From Gymnorhina tibicen (Eukaryota > Chordata > Aves > Passeriformes > Artamidae), in contig VXAZ01007517.1 of NCBI GenBank assembly GCA_013399875.1, positions 1,178,001 to 1,242,000 of the forward strand: a DNA stretch of 64,000 bases, written 5' to 3'. Shown piece after piece: positions 38,989 through 52,700 of the stretch. The translations under genes were made by a program, and so were the position numbers. The stretch's first letter is position 1; the number at the start of each line of letters is the position of its first letter. The notes beneath the pieces are model-generated. The model was not told the origin of the DNA, made no database searches, and saw only the letters and a program-made list of their open reading frames with translations.

Positions 38989-39970
38989 TCCAGTGTTGCA
39001 ACTATTCTCTAGTAGTGCCTTTAACTTTAGTATTTTCCCTTGGCCATGGTGGGAATGAAATGAGAACATGCAGGTCACGCATCCCAGCAGGGCCTGTGCT
39101 CTCTCATTGGCTGACAATATCAGTGTATGAAAAGGCAGACAGTTTGTCTTTTGAAAAGAGGAATCAACTATTTAAGCAACTTCTAAAATCAATTCTGACT
39201 CCTGCTGTAAACTGAGGAGCCCTATCATCCCTCAAAGGAGAGCAAGAGGAAGCTTCAGCTGAAGATCAGCCTTCAGGGGAAATGTTACAACTCGTGCTCA
39301 GAGCACTGTAAGTGGCAACAGCCATTTCTGAAGAGAAAGCTAAGACAGGAAATAGTGAAAAGGAGAACTTCCTTTTGTAGCAGGACTTGTTTAAAGGCAG
39401 GATAAGATGAAATGACACGAGCTAGATCCATGGCAAGTCTCTGTTTTGAGATGAAAGGTAGATTTGCTATGGGCTGTCTCAAGAACGGGTTTTGTGTTGG
39501 GGTATCTGCAATGTCTTGGCAATTAGAAACTGCTCTATTTACCCTTGGAGGTAATTGTGTTCAAGGTTGATTGTGTTGATTGATGTGTTACATTAATAGA
39601 AAGCTGGAGTCACAGCAAAGCTCCTACTGGTTCTCAGGTTTGGACATGTATTGTGCTGTGGGTGAAATTCTTAACAAAAGTTCTTTGTTGCCAGGAGTGG
39701 CAGACGGGATCTTAAATGCTTGCAGGTCTTCTTGACAACATCTGTGCCTGGATGATATGAAGTCTAGTAGGATGATTTTTGAGCTTCCAAAAGAAACCTG
39801 CAGGTTTTCTGAGAAAGGTCTCAATAATTTTGACTGCAGTGGGGGAACACTCCTGAGCACTGCTGAGAGGCATCCGGGTGCACAAGCTCCAAAGGAGCCA
39901 CCTCTGAGACCCAGAGGTCTAAGAAACTCTGCAGTCCTGATCCCCAGGCACTCCAAACTGACTAATTACT
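38989..39970. other. Unannotated non-coding stretch
   Basis: No gene is recognised. Frames of 65-110 codons occur on both strands around 39285-39975 but show no domain. Confidence 0.6.
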
Positions 39971-40085
39971 ACTGAGAAATTGCATTTGTCTCAGGGACAA
40001 GGTAAAATCATGTGTCTGTAGTCACACAGGAAATAAATGGCAGAACTCAGAACGTGATTCTCATTCCCAGCTCCTCAGTACTAAA
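39971..40085 (+). mobile_element. MIR/CORE-SINE relic
   Basis: The order ACTGAGAAATTG, GGACAAGGTAAAATCATG, GTCACACAGGAAATAAATGG, CAGAACTCAGAA, ATTCTCATTCCCAGCTCCT matches the core and 3' half of MIR-type SINEs of amniotes. In that family a GTCACACAG block is followed by GTGGCAGAGC and a CTCCTGACTCCCAG-like segment. Divergence is high and both ends are lost, as expected of a very old insertion. Confidence 0.6.
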
Positions 40086-40978
40086 CGATAAGATTTACCC
40101 CTCTCTCAGGGTGCTTTATGATGATATTTACAGTTGCTTGTGGTTTCCTGTCTATCTGGAAAGAAATTAGACCCTGGTATTTATAATAAGCAACTTAGGG
40201 CAGTAACTGTTTCTAATGTTTTTCCCAGTTCTAAAAATAACAATTTTAATGGGTACTGATTCTTTGTAATTAAGGAAGCTTCATCACTATACTGTTGCTT
40301 TAACTAAAGGCTTGGCAAATGTGGATGTAACGCACTATCTGACAAAGACCAACAGCCTGATTAGGCAGAAATGTTAAATTTAAAACCAGGCAGGGATGTT
40401 TGACTTTATATGGGTTTTAGATGCATCTGCATCTCTGGAGAGAAGGGCAAGAGGCCTGGGACTGAGAGCAGTAAATCTTTAATTAAAGAACTCCTAACCA
40501 TGCCTACTACATTTATAAATAACAAAACATTTATCAGAGCTTTTATCTTTTCTTGCAATCATCAGGCTGTACTAGATGTTGACAAAGTCAATGATTTATG
40601 CCTCATTTTTTTTCATTACCAAATAACAAAGATGTTATTATCAGTGAAATCTTCTGCAACCTATATCTTGGGGTTTTTTTGCTCTGCCTAAGGACTATTG
40701 TGAGCCTTTCTCACAAGTCATTTTGGATTATGTTGGCTGAACAGGAAAGATTAAGGCTGCATAATGAAGCTGCATTCAGTTGCAAATGGAAATACTGAGT
40801 GGTTTTCCTTAAAAGGATCAGTGGTTAAAAAAAAAAAAGGAAAAAGGGCACTTTAAGGAATGTTTTAATTGATTTTAAACATTAAGATATCAGTTGTCAA
40901 ATACTAGATTTGTTCATTATATTGTATTTAAATGTTTGCATTCAATTTTTTTAATTTCATGTCTGGTGGAAGATTCTG
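40086..40978. other. Unannotated non-coding stretch
   Basis: An A run at about 40829-40840 is the only distinct feature. No gene is recognised. Confidence 0.65.
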
Positions 40979-41026
40979 ACATACATACATACATACATAT
41001 GTATATATGTACACATACGTGTATGT
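40979..41026. repeat. (CATA)n/TA-rich microsatellite
   Basis: About four to five ACAT/CATA units pass into TATGTATATATG and ACACATACGTGTATG. The sequence partly folds back on itself because CATA and TATG units face each other. A further TACATATACATAT patch follows at about 41050. Confidence 0.92.
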
Positions 41027-41900
41027 TAGATATAAAGCCACAGATAAATATACATATACATATCCTAAAATAGCTGTCATGTCATTATATGGGCTGCATG
41101 GATACACAGGGTCCTACAACAACGCCTGTATTCCCATTATTTTTATGTAGTGCAGTTAATGCTCACCACTAGAGTGAGTTTCCCAGTAGTTTGAATACTG
41201 AATACTTATGAAGAAAAATTATTAAACGGTAAACTGGCTGGTTTTCTGTGTGCAACCTTACTCTCTTTATCAAAACAAAGTTCAGACAGGACATTTGCTT
41301 TTCTGCACTTGTACTCTCTTGCCGTGCCCACCCTGTCAAGAGCAAGCTCTTGGGCTCATTCAGGAAGTTTCAATGTTTCTAATGCAACCAGAACGTGTAG
41401 TTGGCCAGATCCTTCAGGGAATGAAAGGGCAGGTAGTATCTGACATGTTTTCCAGATACTTCAACAAGTTTGAAGTTCTTCAAACCCAAGAGCATCCAGT
41501 CTGTAATTTAATCACTGATAGGTCCTCAGCTGTTGGTGAAAACAAAAATCTGTTGTAAATTAAAGTACTTTTTCAATAGCTTTACGTGACTTTGCCTCTA
41601 TTCAGACTGTCTCTGATGTAAGTGTTCATGTTAAGCTTTAGAGTATATGTTTGTGTATGTTTGTAACTGACTGTTTCATTTGACTTGCATTATATCTGAC
41701 AGGGAAATAAATGACTGTTTTATTAAAGCCTGTGAATTCAGCATTTTCCCCCCAAATTTAAAATATGCATAACAAACCAGCTGAAATGTCAAACTAAACT
41801 TGCTTTATCCTGATACTTTTTTTCTTTTGAGAGGGTGGAGTGAGTTGAAGAGACATGACTTAGAGTTGACTTTTCTATTTTACACTATGTTAAACTCCCA
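41027..41900. other. Unannotated non-coding stretch
   Basis: The 102-codon frame at 41250-41558 has no recognisable domain. Otherwise AT-rich DNA with no identifiable element. Confidence 0.6.
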
Positions 41901-41920
41901 GTAACCTCTACAGAGGTTAC
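41901..41920. repeat. Short near-perfect palindrome
   Basis: GTAACCTCT (41901-41909) and AGAGGTTAC (41912-41920) are exact reverse complements around a 2-base centre. It could be a dimeric protein-binding site or chance. Confidence 0.9.
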
Positions 41921-42178
41921 AGAGAGAAAAACATGTATTTTAATTTTACATTCAGAAATGACTGTTTTGGATATACATGAAAAATACAAATGAGCTGCAG
42001 AGAAAGGAATATATATGAACTTTCTTATTGTAACTTTGAGTATCTTAGAAAAAGACAAATTAGTAAGAGTAATGAACAATGGGAATGTGGAAAGAGAATT
42101 TTCTTGCTGTACTTTCTAATAATTTCTAACCTTTTGTGTGTTTTTATTTCTCCTTTTCCTTTTTTTGCGTCTCATATA
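41921..42178. other. Unannotated stretch left of the LTR fragment
   Basis: AT-rich DNA without a recognisable gene or repeat. The 100-codon frame that begins at 41990 runs into the LTR fragment and is not a gene. Confidence 0.6.
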
Positions 42179-42345
42179 GGACTGGTTTTTTTTAAGCCCG
42201 GATGGCAACTAAGCACCATGCAGCAGCTCGCTCACTTCCACTCCACCCCAGGGGGATGGAGAATTAAAAATAAAATTTGTGGCTTGAGATAAGAACAGTT
42301 TAATAATTGCAAACAAAGTAAACTATAACAACAACAACAACAGAT
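42179..42345 (-). mobile_element. ERVL-like LTR fragment, U5/R end (antisense)
   Basis: Read left to right this is the reverse strand of the same bird LTR family as at 37.4 and 63.6 kb. The blocks are GGTTTTTTTTAAGCCCGG, GGCAACTAAGCACCATGC, AGCTCGCTCACTTCC, CAGGGGGATGGAGAATT and TTGAGATAAGAACAGTTTAATA. They correspond to the end of U5 and the R region, ending in an AAC-rich stretch. The U3 part is missing, so only about 170 bp remain. It points opposite to the piece at 37.4 kb, so the two are not ends of one provirus. Confidence 0.85.
42327..42341. repeat. (AAC)5 microsatellite
   Basis: Five AAC units sit at the truncated edge of the antisense LTR fragment. Related LTR copies carry AT/AAC-rich simple sequence at this position, so it is probably element-derived. 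Confidence 0.85.
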
Positions 42346-45300
42346 ATTTTAAAGGAAAGCTTGATCTGTCAGTACAGTATGCCATGCTTTTTTAGTGAAC
42401 AACCAATACAGCAATGGGATCAAATTAATACGATTTGCATTATTGTTTGGAAATATTATTGTCGCAGACATATACCCTCTCTTAATCTAAGCACTATGTA
42501 AAATGAAAAGAGTTCACTGATCCTTGAAAAAATGTCCACTGTAATGATGGGACAGCAAGCAAACATGAGATGAAGGATAATATGGATCAGGGACAAGAAA
42601 TATCTCAGTACACTGCTTTTCTATTTAACACTGACATTGCTTGTCAGTGGAAAACAGATTCACGGAGAAATTTGAAGGATTATAAAGAGATTTAAAGTGA
42701 GATATTGCACACATTATGAGATGTGAGAAGTCAGGAGTATTTTGGTGGGAATGAAGGCTGACCTCTCAGTAGCACTGCAGAAATTATAGGCATGAGAAAA
42801 ACTTTGTTTCTGCTCAAAATGAAAGGAATGTAGGGCCTTTGAGAGAATAAATAGCATAATAAGAAGCAAAACAAGGGCTGTTCCTTCAACCAATGTTTGT
42901 GTACATCAGGACTGGCTTCTTGGCCTCAGGTCCTAATTACAAAAATGGTTGAATAGTGTTTCTTTGCCACATGGGAAAGCTGGGAGAATAAGTGAGCACT
43001 AACACATGGCTGTGATCCCAGAACCAGTTCATGTTGACTTTACCAGTTTAGGGGCATGGTGCCTGGTCATCGTTCACCCATACGGTTAAATTTTCATTTT
43101 GTTGCAAGTCAACTAAAGTTTTCCAGAACAATTCCTGGACATTGTGTGGGAGTTAAACCTGGCCCAGAAAGAATCAGACATAAGCAGTTTGGATGCAGCC
43201 ACTCTCTTTGGACAGCATGTTTAAGAGTATGGCTGTGGCAGGACAGTGCCAGCTGGCCTCAGGGCTGGAGAACATTGACCTGGCAGAGGAAAGAGGTCTG
43301 TTCTAGTTTAGTACCTGCATGCAGCATTGGGGGGCCATGATCACTGCCTGCCTAACTTACCCTGGCACACTGAGCATTTGAGGGAAACACTGAGCTTAGT
43401 TTAAGGCAAATGGAAAAGTTAGGCAGAAAAATCAAGATCATCTGGTTCCTTATGCACCCCCTTGACATATCACCAAAATGCAGGTTAGAATGACCCCATA
43501 CATGAGTCCCCTTACCCAAGGAGCACTGCAGCCATGTACACAACCCAATACAGCATTTAGCTGTCTGCTCAGTCTTCCATGTTTTCCATGATTACTCTGT
43601 AGAATTGTCTGTACTATTAGCCCATAGTGGATTTTATTTCTCCCTCTCTTTTATAGAATGAAGTATTGAGAACTGCACTAATAACACTAAAAACAGATGT
43701 GAAGCCTGAGGAGTAAGGAGGACTGATACAAAACACAGAAATACTCCGTATCTTCATCTCTATACCACATTGGGACATAGCTGCTTTTCAGATTGTTGTG
43801 TACCATAGTGCATATACGATACCTGAGGGGCTAAGGAAACAGTGTCCCTGAAAGACCATTACTTTGCCAGGCAGGTACCCTTGGGGCTGTCTCTCCTTGG
43901 TCTTCCTCTCTCCCCACTCTCTCTTTAGATCCACAACAGTCCCTCTGGTCATCTTAATGTTCCAGATCAACATTAATGATGTCCTATCCCAAACTGGCTC
44001 ATTTATAGGCAAAGTGCTGATTGGGTTGACTTGCTGGAGAATTATAGACTTCTGATGGTTTCTCCTTGACTTTCCAGAGGATAAAGGCTATGGGAATGAC
44101 TTAATCATGAGGCCTTGAGAAGTGCATGATGACATTATCACTTATATTTGAAGCAAACTGGGTTCAGAATATTTGGGATTTGTCCACTCTTTGTCATACT
44201 TCCTCTCTCACATCCCTAGGAAGAGGCCTTCAAGGACTTCTCTGGAACATTTCGAATCCAGCTCATTCAATGGGCTAGTTCAAAGACAGAATAGGTGCCA
44301 AGAAACAGGAGGCAAGGATGTCTCTGCGGAAAAGGTTCAGAAAAATTCCCTACACTTGCTTTTCTTTTGGACATATATTTAGGGAGTAGTGTGTTTATTT
44401 GGGGTTTTTTTTCATGTCAGTCACCTGAACTATCCAGACAGACATAAACCTTAAGTTAGAGTCAGCATAAACTATTAGATCAGGCTGTAAAATCTGTGCT
44501 GGAGGTCTCAGTTCAATGGGCTTCTGTGATGGCCAGCAATGGGCAGGATCAGTAATGGAAGAATCAGCTGAGGGCTGGGGCAGCTGCCACCTTGGTCCCT
44601 GTCGTATCCCTAAATTAAAACTCTGTTTAGTGCTGCCAGTGGATTCTGAAGTACCACTGTGAATCCAGGTCTTCTGAAACTGGCCATTGGATTCTGTCCT
44701 TTGCCCACAGTCTAGAGAAGCCAGGGAAGAAAAGTGTTTGTCTTGGATAACTGCAACAGCTTTCACAGTTGCTGGGACAACATGTTGTCACTTAACAAGT
44801 CATAGTTTTGCCTCTGATTGAGTGATCTAAGAATAGCTTTTAATTGCAAAATCTTTCCCTCCACCATTTCTACTGCACACAGACCCGAGGAGGAGCCTCT
44901 GCTTCTCCTGACAGCTTGAGTCACATCCTTGGATCCTGGTCAGCTCTTATTACAGGCCACACCTTTGGGCTTCCTTCAAGGGAGAGGATCTTTATAACCT
45001 TGGCTCTTGGAAGGAATCCACAGGATAAATCCATGTATGTGTGTTTCCTGAGAGCAGATTCCTGAAGAAGCAGAGAGGTGCAGCATCTGGACCAGGCAGA
45101 GAGCTTTTTCAGCAGAGCCTGGCAGACTGTACCAGCTTCCTGGGTGTCTACAAGCTGCCAGACTACAAGAGAGAAGTCCAGAAATCTGGCACTGAAATAT
45201 CCAGCCTTTTTTTTGTATTTACTGAGTTTCCCCAGCTGTTTTTCCCCCTCATGTTGGTCAATAACTACACAAATTACTCCATGTACAAATGTGACCTGAG

Positions 45301-48300
45301 CTTATGAATCTCATCCTTACCAAGGGTGAAAAAGAGAACTATAAGCTGGGACATTCAAGAGCAGAGTACTCATGAACTTCACTGGGACTGTTTCAAAAGT
45401 GTGGAAGAAGAAAGAAATGGAAGAGAGACACCTTAGGAAGCAGAAGTTTAGGTTAAACCTCTCTCTACATGAATTTTAAATAGATATTTGTCAGCTGGCA
45501 CTCCTCCTTCTGAACACCTTTCATTTTGAATAAATGCTGAGGAAGAGGAGGAGACAGGCAGAAAAACAGGGGCTGACTGGTAGAAAACACACTTATCAAG
45601 GGTGTGGGAAACCAAGGCTGGAAAGCTCATAGATCTAACTGAGTTAAAAGATATGAACAACATTGGCAAGAGCAGCTGAACGCTTAAAACCAGACCTCAG
45701 TGGGTTGTGAGGGCCAGAAGACAGACTGGCAGCTGGGCAGTGTTTGAAAGAGAGTAGCTCTTTGTACACCAGTACAGTGTGCATTTCACAGATGAATTAA
45801 AAAAGGGCTGTGGGAGGCTGTAGCAGTAAGAAGAGTGAGCTGAAGGCATATAAGTCTCTGTGAGAAATTTTCTTCACTTTAGCTGTTACTTTTATTGCAT
45901 GTCTTGAGTAAAGAGAATTGGGTGAAGAGTATGCTGGAAAAGAAATGAGCACTGAGCGTGGGGAACAGCTGGAGTATTTCTGACATACACTTCTTTTACT
46001 TGCCACCCTATTTATGGGGTTGTAGGAATGTGGAGGGGAAAAAAAGTTTACAGCTTTAATATTTCTTGTGAGCAAAATCCATACAGGATCCATATTGGAA
46101 TGTGAGAGCAGAGAACAAAAGGATGTGTCTCTGTGCCAGTGTGTGATTAACTCGAGTGCAAGGTTTGTCTATACTATGATTTAAAGTTGCCGGACTCTTT
46201 TCCTTAGGTGTTCGTTATATACAGATGTGCATACAGTCTTATCCACCCCAAATATTAAATACAACTTTTAGAGGAAAAATAACTATGCATTTATTTAAAT
46301 GGATTGGGGTTTTGTTTTTAAAAAGTAAATATTTATTTAATTTCATTATTTAATGTTATAGTAAAAATCAACAGACAGTCTGTTACAAATAGTCTTCCAA
46401 GTACAAGTAGTTTTTCTTCTGGCATATAACCAAATATTTGGCAGAATGAAGACTTGTTCTGCCATTTTTAGTTGGGCAATGGAGGTAGAAACATTTCCTT
46501 GATATCAGTGGAGATGAGGGGAGCAGAGAAATATTGAACCTTTTGCTCACAGACCTCTGTGGGATAATATACAAATCATCTTCAAGTCCATGCTGCATCT
46601 CAAGGACATTTACAGCTTGGTTCATGCTGACATCATATGCCGGCATTTCATCAGAAAGGAGATTTGCAGTTGGGTTAGAGACAGGAGAAAGATGGGTATA
46701 GCTCTCAGCTGGGGATGTGGTTGGGGGGAAACTCCAGATTTGGCACAATATCTCACCTTTCTCCCTGTGTCTGATGTGGGATCACCATATAGGAGGAAAC
46801 CTGGTGCACTGTGAGGACACCTCATGAGACACAGGGCTTGAGGGATACAAGCTCTACCCCAGATCACTGAAGATATGAAGGTTAAACCAAGCCTGTTGTG
46901 ATGTTCATGGGAGCTGTGAGAGGTTCTGTTCAAAAGGAACGTCTAAATGGAAGACTGAGCTGTCAGCAGAATAACTTGGTCTCCAGTTAGTATAGTTTCT
47001 TGAAAAAGAGTCCCTCACCAGCTTTGCACTGTGGGTCCTCAAGGGACAGGTATGCCACCTCCTAATAAAACTCACCAGATCTAGCAAAATGAGTAAATAC
47101 AAGAAATTCTACCTTCATGAGCAAATTGAATGTTTGAGTCCTCATCATTGCCATCATAAGGGGATGCTGATGTAAGGAAATGCAGTCATAAGAACTAAGG
47201 CTTGCCAGAAAAATGTGGTTGTATTGAATAGTCAGCTCCTGCTTTGATGTGATAAGTAGCTATAGAAACAATTCAAATTACTTCTATAAGGAAAGTTTGT
47301 GATCAGCTACAAAAATAAATTCAGACTGTTAGAGTTTTTTCATTCACTGTTGTTGAGTACTTGTGCAGTCAAAGATCTATGAAAAACTAGTTTCAGCCAG
47401 AAGCTACAGTTCATTTGTTCAAGAGAGAAATTTCATTTGGGGATTAAACTGGTATAATTCTGAAGCACTGAAGCCAACTGTAATTTTGCAGATGATTTGC
47501 ATGGGAACATGAAGAGGTCTTTCCCAAAGACGTAGTGTACAATTTTGTGGTTGAATAATTATGGAAAAGACAAATCAAAAAGTTAAAATAGTACTCTCCT
47601 TAAGTCAAGTAATTAACCCATAACTCTTTGAACAAATCATAGCTCAGATTGCAGAGACAGATAATTTTTAAGAGCTAATAATTTAGAAAAGATTCTATAA
47701 TTTGAATGGCTGACATCAATCTTTTGAACACCAAATATTTGATTGAAATGATTTACAATGTTTTTTCCTAGCTCTAGAACTGATACATCATCACACAATA
47801 TAAATAATGACATTTAAATGTAAATGTACAATCAAAATGTTTATTGTATGACATACTTCCAACACCAGTAGAGTATTTTAGAATGCAAATAATAGGATTT
47901 GATAAAATAATAATACAGCACTTGTGATGTTTTTGTATAGTTAGAAGTAGCTTCATTCTCTAATACAATTAATTTTACTCTTTATTTGCTCATGGGATAA
48001 AACATTTACAGTTAGAATTGAAGGTTAACGTAGGATAATAACACAAAACAGGGGTAAAATGTGGCATCAGTTTGTGTAATGGCATGTTACATGCAGCTGT
48101 TTTGAATTATATTACCTTTTTATTGATGTGTCCAGAATTTTTTTCTTACAGCTTAAACATATGGGGGCTTTTAAACCTACCAAGTATAGCAAATTGCAGA
48201 TGAATTGGTCCATGAGGATGGTTTAAAAAAAAGTCTCTTAAGGTATATTGTTGAAATTATAACATGAAAAAACCAGAGGTACTGGAGGAAACTTTGACCT

Positions 48301-49531
48301 ACTGGAATTCTATTTAAACTACTGTAACAGTAGTCATATTGTGCAGTCAGACTATTGCAGCATTTGCTTCTTGATGAGACTTCTATGTAGACTAGTACTT
48401 AGACAAAGCTAAGAATAAATACATTAATAGCTATTTAACCTAGTTTTCAAACAATAATTCAAGCCTTGTCTTCCACGCTAAAAATTATGAATATTTTACT
48501 TGGATTAATTAAAATATACATACAACTCTGGAGTAAAAATGGGCATTAAAGACAGGGTACTGGCTGTTAGGTAAATAAAAATGGTGTGGTAACCTTTTCC
48601 ATACCATTTAGTAGTAAATCAGATGTGTCTTACCTTGATTGTGTCAAAGTGGTGGGCTGGCATTAGTTGCATTGAGATGTGGCTGTATTCATGTATTAAT
48701 AAAAGCAAATCCTTGCAAAAGGCATTCTGACTTGCCTTCCAAACTGGAAGGCTGCCCACTAATATTCTGTAGTTACAGTTATAGAACCATATAATTTACA
48801 TTAATTGGTTTTCCTTTCTGGATTTTACTGGCTGCTGCTGTTTTTCTGAAGGTTCATTTTCTATAGGAATTACAGTGTTCTATAGTGTAGTACATAAATA
48901 AGATGTACAGTATCAGTAGAAGAAATGCAAAGTTCCAGACATTTATTTTCAGTACAAGTCAAAACTGATTTGTAGAGGGTCACAGACAATCCTTTACTTT
49001 ACTACCAGCCCTGTTTCAGGAAGTCCTGTAGGTGCATTGATATTTATGTTATCACTATGTTGGTTATTGATGCTACAGGATCAGGAATTTCTGAGGATTC
49101 CCTTCCCTTATGCACAAAGGTAATGAATTTACAAGATGAATAAAGGTGACACATAAAATAATGAGATAGGAAGTATTTTTAATTTCACATTTTTACATTT
49201 CAAAAGATAAATATATGCCTCTTATTTTACAGATGTAGAGGTAGACATTTCAGAGGTCATTTTTAAATTTTAAAAATAAAGAATAGTGCAATATTTGTTT
49301 CTCAACCAGTTTGCATTACTCTGATGCAACAACCCTCAGCAAAAACTATTTTGAACTTCTCTGATATGTTGCACAGCCAAGTGATACATGATCTAAAACA
49401 GGCCAACAAATACAGGGTCATGCTCTTGCCACCACAGATATGCTAAGCACTAATTTAATGGTTGATTGCATGACTATCACGTTCCATTCGGAAGTCTTTA
49501 CAATTGCTCCCAGATTTCCAAATATACAATA
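42346..49531. other. Unannotated non-coding stretch
   Basis: No gene, RNA or confident repeat is recognised over about 7 kb. Slightly GC-richer patches at 43050-43340, 44400-45300 and 46600-46930 hold frames of 70-123 codons, overlapping on both strands and without domains. Part of 47,500-49,500 is very AT-rich. Unrecognised old repeats are likely. Confidence 0.6.
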
Positions 49532-49547
49532 GAAGGAAGGAAGGAAG
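49532..49547. repeat. (GAAG)4 microsatellite
   Basis: Four GAAG-type units lie in a purine-only run on the plus strand. It is a short simple repeat without visible context. Confidence 0.9.
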
Positions 49548-49696
49548 AGACAAAAATATGTCTGAAATTTTTAATAAAAAGCAAGATAAAAATTACCTGC
49601 TGTTAGAGACTGAGCATCAATCTGAAGTTTACTTTAACTCCAAACAAATAATTCCTGTTTGCAAAAACTGGTAATGATCTGTAGCACTATGGGAAA

Positions 49697-49740
49697 TATA
49701 GAACCATAGTGTGATTTGACTTGAAAGGAACCTTAATGTA
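49697..49740 (-). mobile_element. Possible decayed CR1 tail (antisense)
   Basis: ATAGAACCATAGTGTGATTTG followed by CTTGAAAGGAACCTTAA resembles a decayed reverse-strand CR1 3' terminus (ATAGAATCATAG, then TTGGAAGGGACCTTAA). Similarity stops after about 45 bp, so the call is tentative. Confidence 0.35.
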
Positions 49741-52700
49741 CAGAAATTGTATGTTTCAGTACTGCTGACCTTGACTGTCCAACAACTCTTCCATGCGACA
49801 AATTGGAAAAATGGTCTACACCAGTTATCCCATTTCAACTTCAGGGAAAATCAATTACTAGGAAGGACAGGAAAACCAGAAGCATGAGGATTTATTGTGG
49901 CAGAACATAAGTCACAAAGATATGATTCTTGTTATTCTGTAAGTTATTTGCAAAATCAAGAGTCAGAAGAAGTTGTTTTAAAGAGAATATATATTGAGAA
50001 AAACCACTATATATCTTTGGGTTTGAACAGTAGGTGTGATTTATATTTATTATTCTGTGACTCCACTTCTGTGCTGCAGCAATGCCATTACTTTAAGTCA
50101 GTGAAAAACTACAGTGACCAAGGGGTAGAACAAACCTGATGTTTGTATGAAGCTTAACAGGCTAATGCTTTGACATCCATTCTCTTCACCTGATTGGCAT
50201 TGTGTCAGAAAACACTTGATAGGCATCCTTAGATACTTGAAGTATTTGCTGCTTTCCCTAAGCTCAACTTCTACCTAAATTATATCTGTGAATACAGATG
50301 TAGCCACCTCTGGATATTTTCATATATCTGATATACAGGACATGTCTGATATAGATGGGGTGAAACTCACTTTAAAAGCTCTTTTTTGTCTTTGTAGATT
50401 ATAGAAAAGGAATTAGATTTCTAATCTAGAGTAGAGGTATTACTTTTAGATATTCAAAGATATGTAAGAAAAAACCTACTTCTGTTTTACCCTAGGTTCC
50501 CTTTCTGAGAATAGAAAATATAATACGATTATAGAACAATGTAAAATTTGCAGTATGATCTACCCAGGCTTTTGTTAGTCTAGGCTATCGCATTATGTTC
50601 ACTATGAAGTCTTACTGAGAATTAGATTATTATCAGATTTATCAAGATGCCTTTTTTAAAAAAAAATGAGGTTTTACTCATTGTGCAAGTAGATCTTTCT
50701 TTGGAATGGAATGAATGCTTTAAAGGAAAACACTTATTTCTACGTTTATTAGCCATCACCTACCGTATCTTCTGAGTGCTAAAGTTCCAGCAGTGGTATG
50801 ATACAGCACACAGAGCCTTTTTCAATACGTCCCCTTGGGTTGTTAGTTTTCATATCATATGACCATATTCACAGTAGGTATAGCATCTCAAGGATATTTC
50901 TGCCCCTCCTAGTTATGCATGGCAGACAAGAATGACCTGGAAGGCAATGTGGACAGCTAAATTTATGAAGACCACTATCTGACTGTAAAACATCTGTCTG
51001 AGGACCTTGCCAAAAATCCATTGCTTGCTGGCTGGCTGGCTGGCAATTATATACAAACATGCTGTACCTGTATGTCAAATACAAACCAGCTGCAAGATCA
51101 CTGGTGCTGATTCATCTGCCGAGCACACCACAAGCAATTCACTTGACTTATGATGAGATAGAGTTGAGTTGCGTGATGGAGAAACAAGAACAGTAAATCG
51201 GCTGCCAGTCAGCTATGCCTTTAACTGGATGGATATCCTTGGATAACAGAAACACATGTGCTGTTGAGCTATTACCTACCTACAGGATCTTCAAAAGAGT
51301 GAAGGAAATAAACTACTGAAATTGTGTGCTGTCTTTCACACACTTAACTGATCAGAAACTAGCTTTTCAAAGGGTCAAGAAAAGCATGTGTTTGCAGCAA
51401 TATTTACAGACATCTGCACCATTTTAATGATAGCCATTGCATCTGTTTGTGTTGGCAAACCCAGACCCATCCTGGTCTGAGCTCTTCTGGATGGCAGTGT
51501 AAATCCTGCTGGGCTCTTCGCCTCCATGGGATTAGAGGCTCACAAATCACAGATCAGAGCAGAGGTCAAAGCCACAGTATTTCAGAGGTCTTAAACTGAG
51601 TGCCTCAAAATCTCGACTCCTGAAGCTTATTCAAGTTATTTTGTGTTAAAAGTTTAGGAAATACTATTTCCACCTTTCTTGTGCTCAAATGTTAATCAGT
51701 TTCTAACTAGAACCTATGAATTAGGTATCTATATTCCACTAGAGCTCAATACAGTAACCCCCAGCTTGAAAGAGCTGTCAGTGACTCCAGGAAAGGGTGA
51801 GAATGAAAACCCTTAAACCCATACCCTTTATTGCTAAAAGTTGTGGAAAAAATATGCAATATAATTATCTGTTCTAAAGGAAGCCATCTGTCCAGTTTCT
51901 CTAGTACTAAGCCACACTGATTATGCTCAGAAACCACGTATGTATTGTATTTACGTATCATGGGATCCTTGTTATCTTCAAAGGATTTGGGTTTATGCCC
52001 TGAAAGTCCTAATCTATAGAACCTTTGCTATTTCCTTTGGGACCCAACTCTTCTACTAAACAGAAAATGTTATCAAGAAGTTATTTTCCTTTCATTCATC
52101 TTCCTCTTAAATGTTACATTTTTCTAACCTAGCCGTTTTGTTTTGTTTTGGTTTGGTTGGGTTTCATGTTTTTATTACTCTACTAAATAACTCCTCTTTT
52201 ATTAACTATGCTCATCCTTGGAAGAGACTCTTCAGCCACTGCTTCCCTTAGCTATATATGTTAGAATTCTTAATATTTAAAAGGTTAATTTTCTTTCCTA
52301 CCCTCCCCTTATTTTCACATTGTGCCTCTTTATACCATCAGGCTAAAGACAGGACTGAAACAAGAATTGTTGAAATACCACGAGTATTTACAGTGCCTGG
52401 AACTTTCTGAAATACTGTGAGAAAATCCATTCTTGTGAGATTTCCAGCTCAGTCGTAAGATTCAGATAAGATCAGTATAACAATCCAAACTTTTTAGTGA
52501 TATTTATCCACATCTTCTGAGATTTCTTCATTCCTATTAAAAAGAAATATATATTATATAGTATATGCATCACTGTAATGCATTTTGTCCTCCCATACTT
52601 TTTCATCCTATATTACATCCAGTTAAGTTCAACGTCCTTTAGCATCAGTAATAAATTGAAACAGATTTAGCCTGTTGTTCTTGATAACAAAACACACCAA

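Noticed and set aside
40979..41026. CRISPR-like or satellite array
   Set aside because: It is a simple tetranucleotide microsatellite without spacers.
37403..42345. A provirus with LTRs at 37.4 and 42.2 kb
   Set aside because: The two LTR pieces point in opposite directions and no internal retroviral sequence lies between them.
45041..45307. Possible processed exon around a GCATCTGGACCAGG block
   Set aside because: Overlapping frames of 88 and 73 codons without known similarity; no splice or poly(A) evidence.
48781..48800. ATAGAACCATATAAT resembling a CR1 tail
   Set aside because: The match is only about 12-15 bp with no following CR1 sequence.
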